From the NCBI RefSeq assembly GCF_008119785.1, contig NZ_VSFA01000001.1, positions 558,001-622,000 on the forward strand: a stretch of DNA of 64,000 nt, given 5' to 3'. This document shows positions 47,960 to 57,273 of the stretch, piece by piece. The notes below the pieces were generated by a model. That model was not told the origin of the DNA and made no database searches. It was given only the letters and a program-made list of their open reading frames with translations. Made by a program: the position numbers and the translations under genes. Position 1 is the first letter of the stretch; the number at the start of each line of letters is the position of its first letter. The stretch is from Micromonospora sp. MP36. Its GTDB lineage: Bacteria; Actinomycetota; Actinomycetes; Mycobacteriales; Micromonosporaceae.

Positions 47960-48251
47960 TATGCGCGATGCCCCGCCGCCACCCCTCGACCGACAGGGCA
48001 TCGGCCGCTCCCGTCGTCGCGCTGTACCAGCGCTCCGACATCAGACTCAACGACGCCCCCACCGGGCGGTTACGCCCCATCCGCAAATCCCCCGGACGGC
48101 TGACCCGCGCTCAATCATCTGACGTCGCGCCGGTCCGGTGCCCTGGGGCGGCACCCGAGGAGCCCGGCTCTCCGAGCCGTCCCGCCGGGAGTCGTATCGT
48201 GTGGCTCCCCGTACCGTGTTCCGCGGTCGACGATCCCGCCGGGAGCCCGCC

Positions 48252-49148
48252 GTGACCCAGCCGCCGTACCCGCAGCGTGACGCCGGTGGCGAATGGCCGC
48301 CCGCCGGGCCAGGCGCGCCCACACCCCCGGGTCCCGGCTGGCCCGCGCCGCACCAGGCCGTTCCCGGCTGGCCCGCGCCGCCGCACCAGCCGCCGACGCC
48401 GGGCTGGTCCGGGCCGCCGCAGCACACGTACCCGGCTCCGGGCTGGTCCACGCCACCTCACCCCGGCGCGCCGGGGCAGCAGTCCGGCGCGGCCTGGTCC
48501 GGGCCGCCGCAGCACGCGTACCCGGGCGGGCCGGGGCACCCCGCCGGGCCGGCGTACCCGGGTGGGTTCGGGCCGGGGCAGTGGCCGCCGCCGCCGACGC
48601 GGACGGCGAAACGGATCCCGGAGGACCTGCCGTTCGTGGCTCGGCCGAGCCTGGGCCGGCGGGCGCTGCTCTTCGGGGGCCTGATGCTCTTCATCGGTCT
48701 GGTACTGGCCTGCCCGATCGGCATCGCGGCGTCCGGCGACGGCGGCCCCGTACTGCTGTTCGTCATCCCGGTGTTCCTGTTGTTCGCCGCGCTGCCGCTG
48801 GGCCTGCAGCTCTGGCTCGTCTCCTCCGGCGGTCCGTTGCTCGCGGTGGGTCCTGCCGGGCTGTGGATCAAGACTCGGCCGACCCGGGGGCAGGCGATCT
48901 GGCTGCCCTGGGAGGCGATCGACCGGATCTACCTGCGGCGCTGGGCGCTGGAGAAGATGCTCTGCGTGAAGCCGCGCGACCCGCGCGCCGGGACCGGCCT
49001 GGGGGCGTTCACCGCGCTGGACTCCGGGATGCAGCAGGCGTTCTTCGGCACCGGCTTCACCGCCACCGTCCGGTACGCCGACCGCTCCGAGGAGGAGATC
49101 ATGCGGGCGGTGATCGGGTACGCGGCCGGCCGCTGCCGGGTGGGCTGA
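48252..49148 (+). CDS. Membrane protein with Pro/Trp-rich N-terminal repeats
   Basis: 298 residues. Residues 1-115 are low-complexity repeats of PGWPAPP and WSGPPQHAYP type. Two membrane helices follow (LLFGGLMLFIGLVLACPIG and LLFVIPVFLLFAALPLGL), then a ~110-residue cytoplasmic-type domain with IWLPWEAIDRIYLR that resembles a PH-like fold. No known function. GTG 48252 has GGGAG 6 nt upstream. Confidence 0.82.
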   Translation: MTQPPYPQRDAGGEWPPAGPGAPTPPGPGWPAPHQAVPGWPAPPHQPPTPGWSGPPQHTYPAPGWSTPPHPGAPGQQSGAAWSGPPQHAYPGGPGHPAGPAYPGGFGPGQWPPPPTRTAKRIPEDLPFVARPSLGRRALLFGGLMLFIGLVLACPIGIAASGDGGPVLLFVIPVFLLFAALPLGLQLWLVSSGGPLLAVGPAGLWIKTRPTRGQAIWLPWEAIDRIYLRRWALEKMLCVKPRDPRAGTGLGAFTALDSGMQQAFFGTGFTATVRYADRSEEEIMRAVIGYAAGRCRVG

Positions 49149-49198
49149 CCCGAGGCGCCCGGCGGCTGTGCATTACCGCACACCACGCACCCGCTCGG

Positions 49199-49226
49199 TT
49201 GCCCCTGGTTCCCATCTCGTTAGGCT
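49199..49226 (+). promoter_or_regulatory. sucCD promoter
   Basis: -35 TTGCCC (49199-49204), 16-bp spacer, -10 TAGGCT (49221-49226). The start point would fall on or just before ATG 49234, which opens a five-codon frame (Met-Ala-Cys-Leu-Phe, stop), about 97 nt before the sucC start. Confidence 0.6.
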
Positions 49227-49329
49227 GCGGCAAATGGCCTGTCTCTTCTGATGACAGGCGTCAAACTGATTTTCCAACGCTGGTGGCGGCGCGAGGGCGC
49301 GCCGCGGAGACGGGACGGGACGCGCAATC

Positions 49330-50508
49330 GTGGACCTGTACGAGTACCAGGGGCGGGACCTGTTCGAGCGGCACGGCTTGCCCGTGCTCGCCGGCGGCGT
49401 CGCCACTACCCCGGAGGAGGCCCGCGCGATCGCCGAACGCCTCGGCGGCCGGGTGGTCGTCAAGGCGCAGGTGAAGGTCGGCGGCCGCGGCAAGGCCGGC
49501 GGTGTGAAGCTGGCCGAGGGCCCGGAGGAGACGGTGGCCCGGGCCACCGACATCCTCGGGATGGACATCAAGGGTCACACGGTCCACAAGGTCATGATCA
49601 CCGTGACCGCGGACGTGGCCGAGGAGTACTACTTCTCCTACCTGCTCGACCGGGCGAACCGCACCTTCCTCTGCATCGCCAGCGTCGCCGGCGGCATGGA
49701 CATCGAGCAGGTCGCCGCGGAGACCCCGGAGAAGGTGGTCAAGGCCCCCATCGACGCCAACACCGGCGTGGACGAGGCGAAGGCGCGCGAGATCGTGTCC
49801 GCCGCGGGCTTCCCGGCCGAGGTGGCCGACCAGGTCGTCGAGGTCGCGGTGAAGCTGTGGCAGGCGTTCGTCGCCGAGGACGCCACGCTGGTCGAGGTGA
49901 ACCCGCTGGCCACGACCAAGGACGGCAAGCTGCTGCTGCTGGACGCCAAGGTCAGCCTGGACGAGAACGCCGCGTTCCGGCACCCGGACCACGAGGCGCT
50001 GGTCGACCAGGCGTCGGTGGACCCGCTGGAGCAGGCCGCCAAGGAGAAGGACCTCAACTACGTCAAGCTCGACGGCGAGGTCGGCATCATCGGCAACGGC
50101 GCGGGCCTGGTCATGTCCACCCTCGACGTCGTTGCGTACGCGGGCGAGCGGCACGGCGGCGTCAAGCCGGCCAACTTCCTCGACATCGGCGGCGGCGCGA
50201 GCGCCGCGGTGATGGCGAACGGCCTGGAGATCGTGCTCTCCGACCCCTCGGTCAAGAGCGTCTTCGTCAACGTCTTCGGCGGCATCACCGCCTGCGACGC
50301 GGTCGCCAACGGCATCGTGCAGGCGCTGTCGCTGCTCGAGCAGCGGGGCGAGCAGGTCACCAAGCCGCTCGTCGTCCGCCTCGACGGCAACAACGCCGAG
50401 GCCGGCCGGGCGATCCTCGACGGCGCGAACAACCCGCTGATCGAGCGGGTCGACACCATGGATGGCGCGGCCGACCGGGCCGCCGAGCTGGCAGCTGCGG
50501 GGGTCTGA
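49330..50508 (+). CDS. sucC: Succinyl-CoA synthetase beta subunit (ADP-forming)
   Basis: 392 residues. ATP-grasp domain ([20 protein letters not shown]) and C-terminal CoA-ligase domain with [16 protein letters not shown]. With SucD it makes ATP from succinyl-CoA in the TCA cycle. GTG 49330; the upstream GGGACGGGA is a weak ribosome site. sucD starts 2 bp after its stop. Confidence 0.96.
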   Translation: MDLYEYQGRDLFERHGLPVLAGGVATTPEEARAIAERLGGRVVVKAQVKVGGRGKAGGVKLAEGPEETVARATDILGMDIKGHTVHKVMITVTADVAEEYYFSYLLDRANRTFLCIASVAGGMDIEQVAAETPEKVVKAPIDANTGVDEAKAREIVSAAGFPAEVADQVVEVAVKLWQAFVAEDATLVEVNPLATTKDGKLLLLDAKVSLDENAAFRHPDHEALVDQASVDPLEQAAKEKDLNYVKLDGEVGIIGNGAGLVMSTLDVVAYAGERHGGVKPANFLDIGGGASAAVMANGLEIVLSDPSVKSVFVNVFGGITACDAVANGIVQALSLLEQRGEQVTKPLVVRLDGNNAEAGRAILDGANNPLIERVDTMDGAADRAAELAAAGV

Positions 50509-50510
50509 TC

Positions 50511-51398
<888 letters not shown>

Positions 51399-51418
51399 GC
51401 GGTCCTGTCATCACGGCC

Positions 51419-51450
51419 GAGGGGGTCGACCGGGTCCGGTCGGCCCCCTC
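51419..51450. terminator. Terminator between sucD and a convergent membrane gene
   Basis: 14-bp stem GAGGGGGTCGACCG/CGGTCGGCCCCCTC (one T-G pair), GGTC loop, 20 bp after the sucD stop. Confidence 0.85.
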
Positions 51451-51456
51451 GCCGTC

Positions 51457-51726
51457 TCAGCGGTACCAGTAGGGGTGGTAGTAGGCGCCCCGCGCCCGGA
51501 CGATCGCGCTGGCGATGAGGTTGATGACGCCCAGCGCGATGGCCAGCCAGCCGAGCAGCTGGGACCGCCCGAAGCGCCGCGCGTCCCGGATCGACAGGTA
51601 GCCGAGGACGATGCCCAGGATGCCGCAGCAGAGCAGGCCGAGGACGATCCCCAGGACGCCCCAGAGAGTGGTCCGGTCCCGGCCGGTGGCCGGCGGCGGT
51701 GGCGGCGGCGGATATGGAGCGTTCAC
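51457..51726 (-). CDS. Small membrane protein (DUF4190-like)
   Basis: 89 residues: Pro-rich start (NAPYPPPPPPPATG), then two membrane helices with LGLLCCGILGIVLGYLS and LLGWLAIALGVINLI, the pattern of DUF4190-type proteins. Function unknown. GTG 51726 follows GGAGGA at 4-5 nt. Confidence 0.8.
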   Translation of the reverse strand: MNAPYPPPPPPPATGRDRTTLWGVLGIVLGLLCCGILGIVLGYLSIRDARRFGRSQLLGWLAIALGVINLIASAIVRARGAYYHPYWYR

Positions 51727-51883
51727 GGCTTCCTCCGAGCGGGCCGGGCCGCGACGAGCGGTCGCGTCCTGGGCCGAGGCTAACCGGATCACCGCGGTCG
51801 GACCGGTGGATCAGGGAACTCGCCGCGCTGCCGGAGCGGTATCGGACTGCCGCCGCCCGCGTGACATGCCAGAGTAGAGCCCG

Positions 51884-53236
51884 ATGCCACCCGTCACCCC
51901 TGACCAGCCCCGCCGCCCCGCCGCCGGTGTCGCCGACGGCGCCCGGCCGACCGGCCGCGCCGGACCGGCGCCCCGGGTGCCCGCGCCCCGCTCCGGGAAG
52001 CCGTCGCGCGGTCGGGCCCCGCTGCCCGTCGCCGCCGGGGTGGCGGCCGGCTGGGCCGCCGTGACGTCCTGGCTGCCGGTCACCCTGGTGCTCGGCCTGG
52101 CCCAGCTCAGCGCGGACGCCGGGTCGCTGCCCGGCGCGTTGCGCGCCGGCGCCGCCGGCTGGCTGCTCGGCCACGGGGTGCCGCTGGAGACCTCCGCCGG
52201 GCCGCTCGGCCTGGCGCCGCTCGCCCTCACCGCGCTCGCCGTCTGGCGGCTCACCAGGGCCGGCGTGCACGTCAGCCGGGCCATCGGCGCGCGTGGTGGC
52301 CGCTCGCCCCGGCAGGCGCTCACCGCCGCGGTCGCCGTCGGGATCGGGTACGCGCTGCTCGGCGCCGTCGCCGCGATCGCGGTCGGCGCCGGCGGCCCGC
52401 GGGTGTCCCCGGTCCGGGCCGGGGTGACCTTCGCGATCTTCGGTACGGCCTGCGCCCTGGTCGGCGCGGCGCGTACCACCGCCGTGTCGGTGCTGCTGGC
52501 CCGGCGCTCGCCGCCGTCGCTGCGGGACGGGGTGCGGACCGGGCTGGTCGCCGGGCTGCTGCTGCTCGGGGCGGGTGCCGGGGCGGCCGGCCTCTCGGTG
52601 GCGACCGGGGGCGGCGACGCGGCCGACATGATCGGCGCCTACCGGACCGGGGTGGCCGGTCAGGCCGGGATCACCCTGGTCAGCCTCGCGTACGCGCCGA
52701 ACGCCACCGTCTGGTCGGCCAGTTACCTGCTCGGGCCCGGGTTCGCCGTCGGCACGGGCACCGCCGTCCAGGTCAGGGAGGTCTCGCTCGGCGCGCTGCC
52801 GGCCGTACCGCTGCTGGCCGGGCTGCCGCGCGGCCCGATGGACGGGGCCGGCGCGGGGCTGCTCGCGGTGCCGGTGCTGGCCGGTATGGCGGCCGGCTGG
52901 CTGCTGGCCCGGCGGCTGCTGCGGATCGCCGCCGACGAGCGGGCGACGCTCGGCTGGCCCGCGCTGCTCGTCCCGGCGGCGCTCGCCGGCCCGGTTGCCG
53001 GGGCGCTGCTCGGCCTGGCCGCCGCGCTCTCCGGCGGCCCGCTCGGCGGCGGCCGGCTGGTCGAGATCGGCCCGGTCTGGTGGCAGGTGGCCGGGGTGGC
53101 GACCCTGGTGGTCGCCGCCGGCACCCTGCTCGGCGCCGCCGCCACCAAGACGCTGGCCCGCGCGCAGACCCCCAGCCGCCCCGCCGCCTCCTCCCGCCCC
53201 GCGGCCACTCCTCGTCCACCCGCCCCGCCGCGCTGA
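51884..53236 (+). CDS. DUF6350/PerM-like polytopic membrane protein
   Basis: 450 residues, Ala/Gly/Leu-rich with about eight to ten membrane helices between soluble low-complexity ends. Position directly before purN-purH and after sucCD matches M. tuberculosis Rv0955 (PerM), which affects cell division. Assignment rests on topology and synteny. ATG 51884 has no clear ribosome site. Its stop codon is part of the palindromic element that follows. Confidence 0.82.
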   Translation: MPPVTPDQPRRPAAGVADGARPTGRAGPAPRVPAPRSGKPSRGRAPLPVAAGVAAGWAAVTSWLPVTLVLGLAQLSADAGSLPGALRAGAAGWLLGHGVPLETSAGPLGLAPLALTALAVWRLTRAGVHVSRAIGARGGRSPRQALTAAVAVGIGYALLGAVAAIAVGAGGPRVSPVRAGVTFAIFGTACALVGAARTTAVSVLLARRSPPSLRDGVRTGLVAGLLLLGAGAGAAGLSVATGGGDAADMIGAYRTGVAGQAGITLVSLAYAPNATVWSASYLLGPGFAVGTGTAVQVREVSLGALPAVPLLAGLPRGPMDGAGAGLLAVPVLAGMAAGWLLARRLLRIAADERATLGWPALLVPAALAGPVAGALLGLAAALSGGPLGGGRLVEIGPVWWQVAGVATLVVAAGTLLGAAATKTLARAQTPSRPAASSRPAATPRPPAPPR

Positions 53237-53285
53237 TCAAGGAGTTCGCGTCGGGAGACGACGAGATCCCGGCGCAAACCTCTTG
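53234..53285. repeat. Palindromic element overlapping the PerM-like stop codon
   Basis: 19-bp imperfect stem: CAAGGAGTTCGCGTCGGGA (53238-53256) with TCCCGGCGCAAACCTCTTG (53267-53285), 10-nt loop. The left edge is TGATCAAG, and its TGA is the stop codon of the PerM-like gene. Third member of the TTGATC/GATCAA-edged group. Confidence 0.65.
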
Positions 53286-53312
53286 CTCACCCGGTGGGGT
53301 GGGGGCGGGCAT

Positions 53313-53352
53313 GGAAAGGGGGCGCCCGGGCGGTGCCGGACGCCCCCTTTCC
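53313..53352. terminator. Terminator between convergent genes
   Basis: Perfect 12-bp stem GGAAAGGGGGCG/CGCCCCCTTTCC with 16-nt loop, ending 8 bp before the stop of the leftward membrane gene. Confidence 0.85.
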
Positions 53353-53359
53353 GCTCCGG

Positions 53360-53947
53360 TCAGGAGTTGAGGTTGCTCAGGTTGATGGCGGCGCCGGCGA
53401 TGGCGCTGATGATGCAGAGGACGATGCCGATGCCGCCGCAGATCAGGCCCGCCTTGGCCTGGCCGGCGTTGGTCGCCTCACCCTGCTGGACCTTCTTCTG
53501 GCCCATGATGCCGAGCACCACGCCGGCGATGCCGGAGGCGATGCCCAGCGGCGTGCAGCAGAGGGCGAGCACGATCGAGGCGATACCGGTGATCATGCTG
53601 ATCAGGCCGAGGGTGTTGCTCTGCGCCTTCGGCTGGGGGTAGCCCGCGGCCGGGTACGCCGGCGCGGCGCCGTACGGCTGCTGCTGCGCGTACGGGTCCT
53701 GGTACGGCTGCTGCTGCCCGTAGGGCTGCCCCGAGGTCGGCTGGCCGTACGGCTGGCCCGAGGTGGGCTGCTGCCCGTACTGCGGCGCCTGCGGCTGGGC
53801 GTACGGGTCGTGCGGCTGGCCGGAGGCGGGCTGCTGCCCGTAGGGCGCCGCGGGCGGCTGGGCGTACGGGTCCTGGTACTGCGGGGAGGTCGGGTCCTGG
53901 TTGGGCTGCTGGCCGTGCGGGTCCTGACCGGGGTAACCGGGCTGCAT
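53360..53947 (-). CDS. Gln/Pro/Tyr-rich DUF4190-type membrane protein
   Basis: 195 residues. Residues 1-105 are repeats of the QQPYGQPTSGQPYG type, likely disordered; the rest has two or three helices with IASIVLALCCTPLGIASGIAG. Place beside perM and purN recalls M. tuberculosis Rv0954. Function unknown. ATG 53947 is chosen over ATG 53983 because GAGGAG lies ~9 nt upstream. Confidence 0.82.
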   Translation of the reverse strand: MQPGYPGQDPHGQQPNQDPTSPQYQDPYAQPPAAPYGQQPASGQPHDPYAQPQAPQYGQQPTSGQPYGQPTSGQPYGQQQPYQDPYAQQQPYGAAPAYPAAGYPQPKAQSNTLGLISMITGIASIVLALCCTPLGIASGIAGVVLGIMGQKKVQQGEATNAGQAKAGLICGGIGIVLCIISAIAGAAINLSNLNS

Positions 53948-54155
53948 TGCGGGGTGCTCCTCAAACTGGGGTCGACGGTCCATGGTCCGTTGCTGCCGCT
54001 CATCATTCCGCCCAGCACCGGGGCCCCGCGGCGGACGGGCCCGGAACCAAGGTCACGATGCCGACGCCGGGCCGGGCGTACGCCAGGCACCGGGCGACGG
54101 CAGCGTATCGTGCCCGCGCCACCCGGAGATCACCCGCGACGTCGCCGCCCGCACG

Positions 54156-54183
54156 TTGGACGGCCCGACCTGCCCGATAGGGT
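54156..54183 (+). promoter_or_regulatory. purN-purH promoter (leaderless)
   Basis: -35 TTGGAC (54156-54161), 16-bp spacer, -10 TAGGGT (54178-54183). The GTG of purN begins 6 nt after the -10, so the message has essentially no leader. Confidence 0.72.
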
Positions 54184-54189
54184 GGCCGG

Positions 54190-54810
54190 GTGACCGAGCC
54201 CGCGTCCGTCGCCCGCCTCGTCGTCCTCGTCTCCGGCTCCGGCAGCAACCTCCAGGCGCTGCTGGACGCCACGGCCGACCCCGGATACGGCGCCCGGGTG
54301 GTCGCCGTGGGCGCCGACCGGGACGGGATCGCCGGCCTGGACCGGGCCGTCGCGGCCGGGGTGCCGACCTTCGTGGAGCGGCTGAAGGACCACCCGACCC
54401 GGGCCGACTGGGACGCCGCGCTCACCGCCCGGGTCGCCGAGCACCGGCCCGACCTGGTGATCAGCGCCGGTTTCCTCAAGCTGGTCGGCCCGCAGTTCCT
54501 GGCCGCGTTCGGCGACCGCTACCTCAACACCCACAACACCCTGCTGCCGGCGTTCCCCGGCATCCACGGCCCTCGGGACGCCCTCGCCTACGGGGTGAAG
54601 CTCACCGGGGCCACGCTGTTCTTCGTCGATGCCGGGATGGACACCGGGCCGATCGTCGCCCAGGTCGCCGTGCCGGTGCGGGACGACGACGACGAGGAGA
54701 CGCTCACCGAGCGCATCAAGGAGGCCGAGCGGCGCCAGCTCGTCGAGCAGGTCGGTCGGCTGGTCCGTGAAGGTTGGACGATCACCGGCAGAAAGGTCAG
54801 TGTTCCGTGA
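54190..54810 (+). CDS. purN: Phosphoribosylglycinamide formyltransferase
   Basis: 206 residues. Formyltransferase fold with [12 protein letters not shown], the catalytic Asn-His region [16 protein letters not shown] and the Asp in [10 protein letters not shown]. Transfers formyl from 10-formyl-THF to GAR in purine synthesis. GTG 54190 has no Shine-Dalgarno and follows a -10 box. The usual HPSLLP motif reads HNTLLP here; the essential Asn and His are kept. Overlaps purH by 4 bp. Confidence 0.95.
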   Translation: MTEPASVARLVVLVSGSGSNLQALLDATADPGYGARVVAVGADRDGIAGLDRAVAAGVPTFVERLKDHPTRADWDAALTARVAEHRPDLVISAGFLKLVGPQFLAAFGDRYLNTHNTLLPAFPGIHGPRDALAYGVKLTGATLFFVDAGMDTGPIVAQVAVPVRDDDDEETLTERIKEAERRQLVEQVGRLVREGWTITGRKVSVP

Positions 54811-56378
54811 GCACCACTGAGGAGGCCCGCCGCCCGATCCGGCGGGCCCTGGTCAGCGTCTACGACAAGACCGGCCTGGTCGAGCTGGCCCGGGCCCTGC
54901 ACGAGGCCGGCGTGGAGATCGTCTCGACCGGCAGCACCGCATCGACGATCGCCGGCGCGGGCGTACCGGTGACCCCGGTCGAGCAGGTGACCGGTTTCCC
55001 GGAGATCCTCGACGGCCGGGTGAAGACCCTGCACCCGAAGATCCACGGCGGCCTCCTCGCCGACCTGCGTAAGGACGCGCACGTCGCCCAGCTCGACGAG
55101 CACGGCATCGCCGGCATCGACCTGCTGGTCTCCAACCTCTATCCGTTCCAGGCCACGGTCGCCTCCGGAGCCGACCAGGACGAGTGCGTCGAGCAGATCG
55201 ACATCGGCGGGCCGGCGATGGTGCGGGCCGCCGCCAAGAACCACGCCTCGGTCGCCGTGGTGACCGACCCGGCGGCGTACCCGGCCCTGCTGGCCGCGCT
55301 CGCCGAGGGCGGCTTCACGCTGGCCCAGCGCCGGGCGCTCGCTGCCCGGGCCTTCGCCGACATCGCCGACTACGACGTGGCCGTCGCCGAGTGGTTCGCG
55401 GCCACCCTGGCCCCGGCCGCCGACGGTTGGCCCGAGTTCGCCGGCCTGGCGCTGCGGCGGCAGGCGGTGCTGCGGTACGGCGAGAACCCGCACCAGGCGG
55501 CCGCCCTCTACGCCGACCCGGCGAGCCCGGCCGGGCTGGCGCAGGCGGAGCAGTTGCACGGCAAGGAGATGTCGTACAACAACTACGTCGACGCCGACGC
55601 CGCCTGGCGGGCGGCGAACGACTTCCCGGGTCAGCCGGCGGTGGCGATCATCAAGCACGCCAACCCGTGCGGCATCGCGGTCGGCGCGGACGTGGCCGAG
55701 GCGCACCGCAAGGCGCACGCCTGCGACCCGGTCTCCGCGTACGGCGGGGTGATCGCGGTGAACGGCGAGGTCTCGGTCGAGCTGGCCCGGCAGGTGGCGG
55801 ACATCTTCACCGAGGTCCTGGTGGCGCCCGGGTTCGCGCCCGGCGCCGTGGCGATCCTCCAGGGGAAGAAGAACATCCGGTTGCTGCGCGCCCCCGAGTT
55901 CAACCCGCTGCCCGCCGAGTGGCGGCAGGTCACCGGCGGGGTGCTGGTGCAGTTGCGGGACCGGATCGACGCCGAGGGCGACGACCCGGCCAACTGGCGG
56001 CTGGCCACCGGCGAGGCGGCCGACGAGGCGACCCTGCGCGACCTGGTGTTCGCCTGGCGGGCGGTCCGCGCGGTGAAGAGCAACGCGATCCTGCTGGCCA
56101 AGGACGGCGCCACCGTCGGCGTCGGGATGGGCCAGGTGAACCGGGTCGACTCGGCGCAGCTCGCGGTCCGCCGGGCCGGCGCCGACCGGGCTCGTGGTGC
56201 GGTCTGCGCCTCGGACGCCTTCTTCCCCTTCGCCGACGGCCCGAAGATCCTCATCGAGGCCGGCGTCCGGGCGATCGTCCAGCCCGGCGGGTCGATCCGC
56301 GACGAGGAGACGATCGCCGCCTGCAAGGAGGCCGGGGTGACCATGTACCTGACCGGCACCCGCCACTTCTTCCACTGA
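54807..56378 (+). CDS. purH: Bifunctional AICAR formyltransferase/IMP cyclohydrolase
   Basis: 523 residues. N-terminal IMP cyclohydrolase domain ([25 protein letters not shown]) and C-terminal AICAR formyltransferase domain ([21 protein letters not shown]). Performs the last two steps to IMP, feeding GuaB. GTG 54807 overlaps the purN stop (GTGA), GAAAGG upstream. Confidence 0.97.
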   Translation: MSTTEEARRPIRRALVSVYDKTGLVELARALHEAGVEIVSTGSTASTIAGAGVPVTPVEQVTGFPEILDGRVKTLHPKIHGGLLADLRKDAHVAQLDEHGIAGIDLLVSNLYPFQATVASGADQDECVEQIDIGGPAMVRAAAKNHASVAVVTDPAAYPALLAALAEGGFTLAQRRALAARAFADIADYDVAVAEWFAATLAPAADGWPEFAGLALRRQAVLRYGENPHQAAALYADPASPAGLAQAEQLHGKEMSYNNYVDADAAWRAANDFPGQPAVAIIKHANPCGIAVGADVAEAHRKAHACDPVSAYGGVIAVNGEVSVELARQVADIFTEVLVAPGFAPGAVAILQGKKNIRLLRAPEFNPLPAEWRQVTGGVLVQLRDRIDAEGDDPANWRLATGEAADEATLRDLVFAWRAVRAVKSNAILLAKDGATVGVGMGQVNRVDSAQLAVRRAGADRARGAVCASDAFFPFADGPKILIEAGVRAIVQPGGSIRDEETIAACKEAGVTMYLTGTRHFFH

Positions 56379-56388
56379 GGGCACAGCG

Positions 56389-56420
56389 ACAGGGGCGCGG
56401 CCGACCGGCCGCGCCCCTGT
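56389..56420 (+). terminator. Rho-independent terminator after purH
   Basis: Perfect 14-bp stem ACAGGGGCGCGGCC/GGCCGCGCCCCTGT with GACC loop, followed by TTCATTC. Confidence 0.9.
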
Positions 56421-56497
56421 TTCATTCGTTGGCACTCCTGACCGGAGCGATGTCACGAGTCGAGCGCTGACCAGCCGAAAGTACGAGCGCCCTCCCG

Positions 56498-56527
56498 TTG
56501 CCCGGCTGGGAAAGTTGTTGCTAGCGT
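56498..56527 (+). promoter_or_regulatory. Candidate promoter for the secreted-protein genes
   Basis: -35 TTGCCC (56498-56503), 18-bp spacer, -10 TAGCGT (56522-56527). Would give a ~100-nt leader to the gene at 56637. Confidence 0.4.
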
Positions 56528-56636
56528 TGTCCCGCAGCAAGCGATCGACCCTTACCGCTCTCCTCGCCAACTGCGCCGCCGGCGGCCACCGTGCCGCTCT
56601 CCCGGGCGGCGTCCCCTCGTCCCGGCAGGTTTACCC

Positions 56637-57110
56637 ATGCGCGTGTTCGACCGGTTGACCGCCGTCGTCGTCGCGTTGGCGTTCGTCCTGGCCGGACTGG
56701 GTGTGCCCGGCCGCGGGGAGACCCCTGAGCCCGGCGCGGTGGTCACCGCCGCGCACCGGTCGATCGTCCACGACGCGCCGTCCGCGCTTCCACCGCACGG
56801 ACGGCCCGTTGACGTCACCACGTCGGACCGTCCGGCCCCGCCCTCCGGCGACCCCCGAGCCGTCGTGGCGCGCCTGGCGCACCTCGACGCTCCGTCGGAC
56901 GTGTGGACGGCCCTTCCTGACGGGAACCGTGGTGACCACCGCGCCGGCGTCGTTTCGAACGACGGACCGGACGATCTCCTCCCGGCCGCGCTGGTACGCG
57001 TCGGAGGCACGCCCGACCCGGCCGCCGCCCCGACCCGCTACCGGCAGCCGGCCGTGCCGCTGCCGCCGCGCGGCACCCTGCCCACCCGGGCCCCGCCGAC
57101 CGTCGCCTGA
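56637..57110 (+). CDS. Small secreted protein of unknown function
   Basis: 157 residues. Signal peptide (FDRLTAVVVALAFVLAGLGV), then a polar Pro/Asp/Arg-rich sequence without recognised domain or cysteines. GC-rich third positions support coding. The ribosome site GCAGGTT is modest. It is followed after 163 bp by the large secreted propeller protein on the same strand; a link is possible but unproven. Confidence 0.55.
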   Translation: MRVFDRLTAVVVALAFVLAGLGVPGRGETPEPGAVVTAAHRSIVHDAPSALPPHGRPVDVTTSDRPAPPSGDPRAVVARLAHLDAPSDVWTALPDGNRGDHRAGVVSNDGPDDLLPAALVRVGGTPDPAAAPTRYRQPAVPLPPRGTLPTRAPPTVA

Positions 57111-57165
57111 CCCTCCCCGCGCCGCCGCCACGGGTGAGCCGCCCGTCGCCGCGACCTTTGGAGCG

Positions 57166-57180
57166 GGTCCAATTTGGACC
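57166..57180. promoter_or_regulatory. 15-bp palindrome upstream of propeller gene
   Basis: GGTCCAA-T-TTGGACC, perfect arms, 93 bp before the ATG at 57274. It stands in the AT-richer part of the gap. Likely a regulator site; no adjacent regulator gene. Confidence 0.45.
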
Positions 57181-57273
57181 ATCCAACTCTTAACCGCCAT
57201 GGCTGCCAACCGTCGCCATGGTTTCCACCCCGGGCCAACCAGCCCGGAATCCCCTGAATCCCGGAGGATTCAC

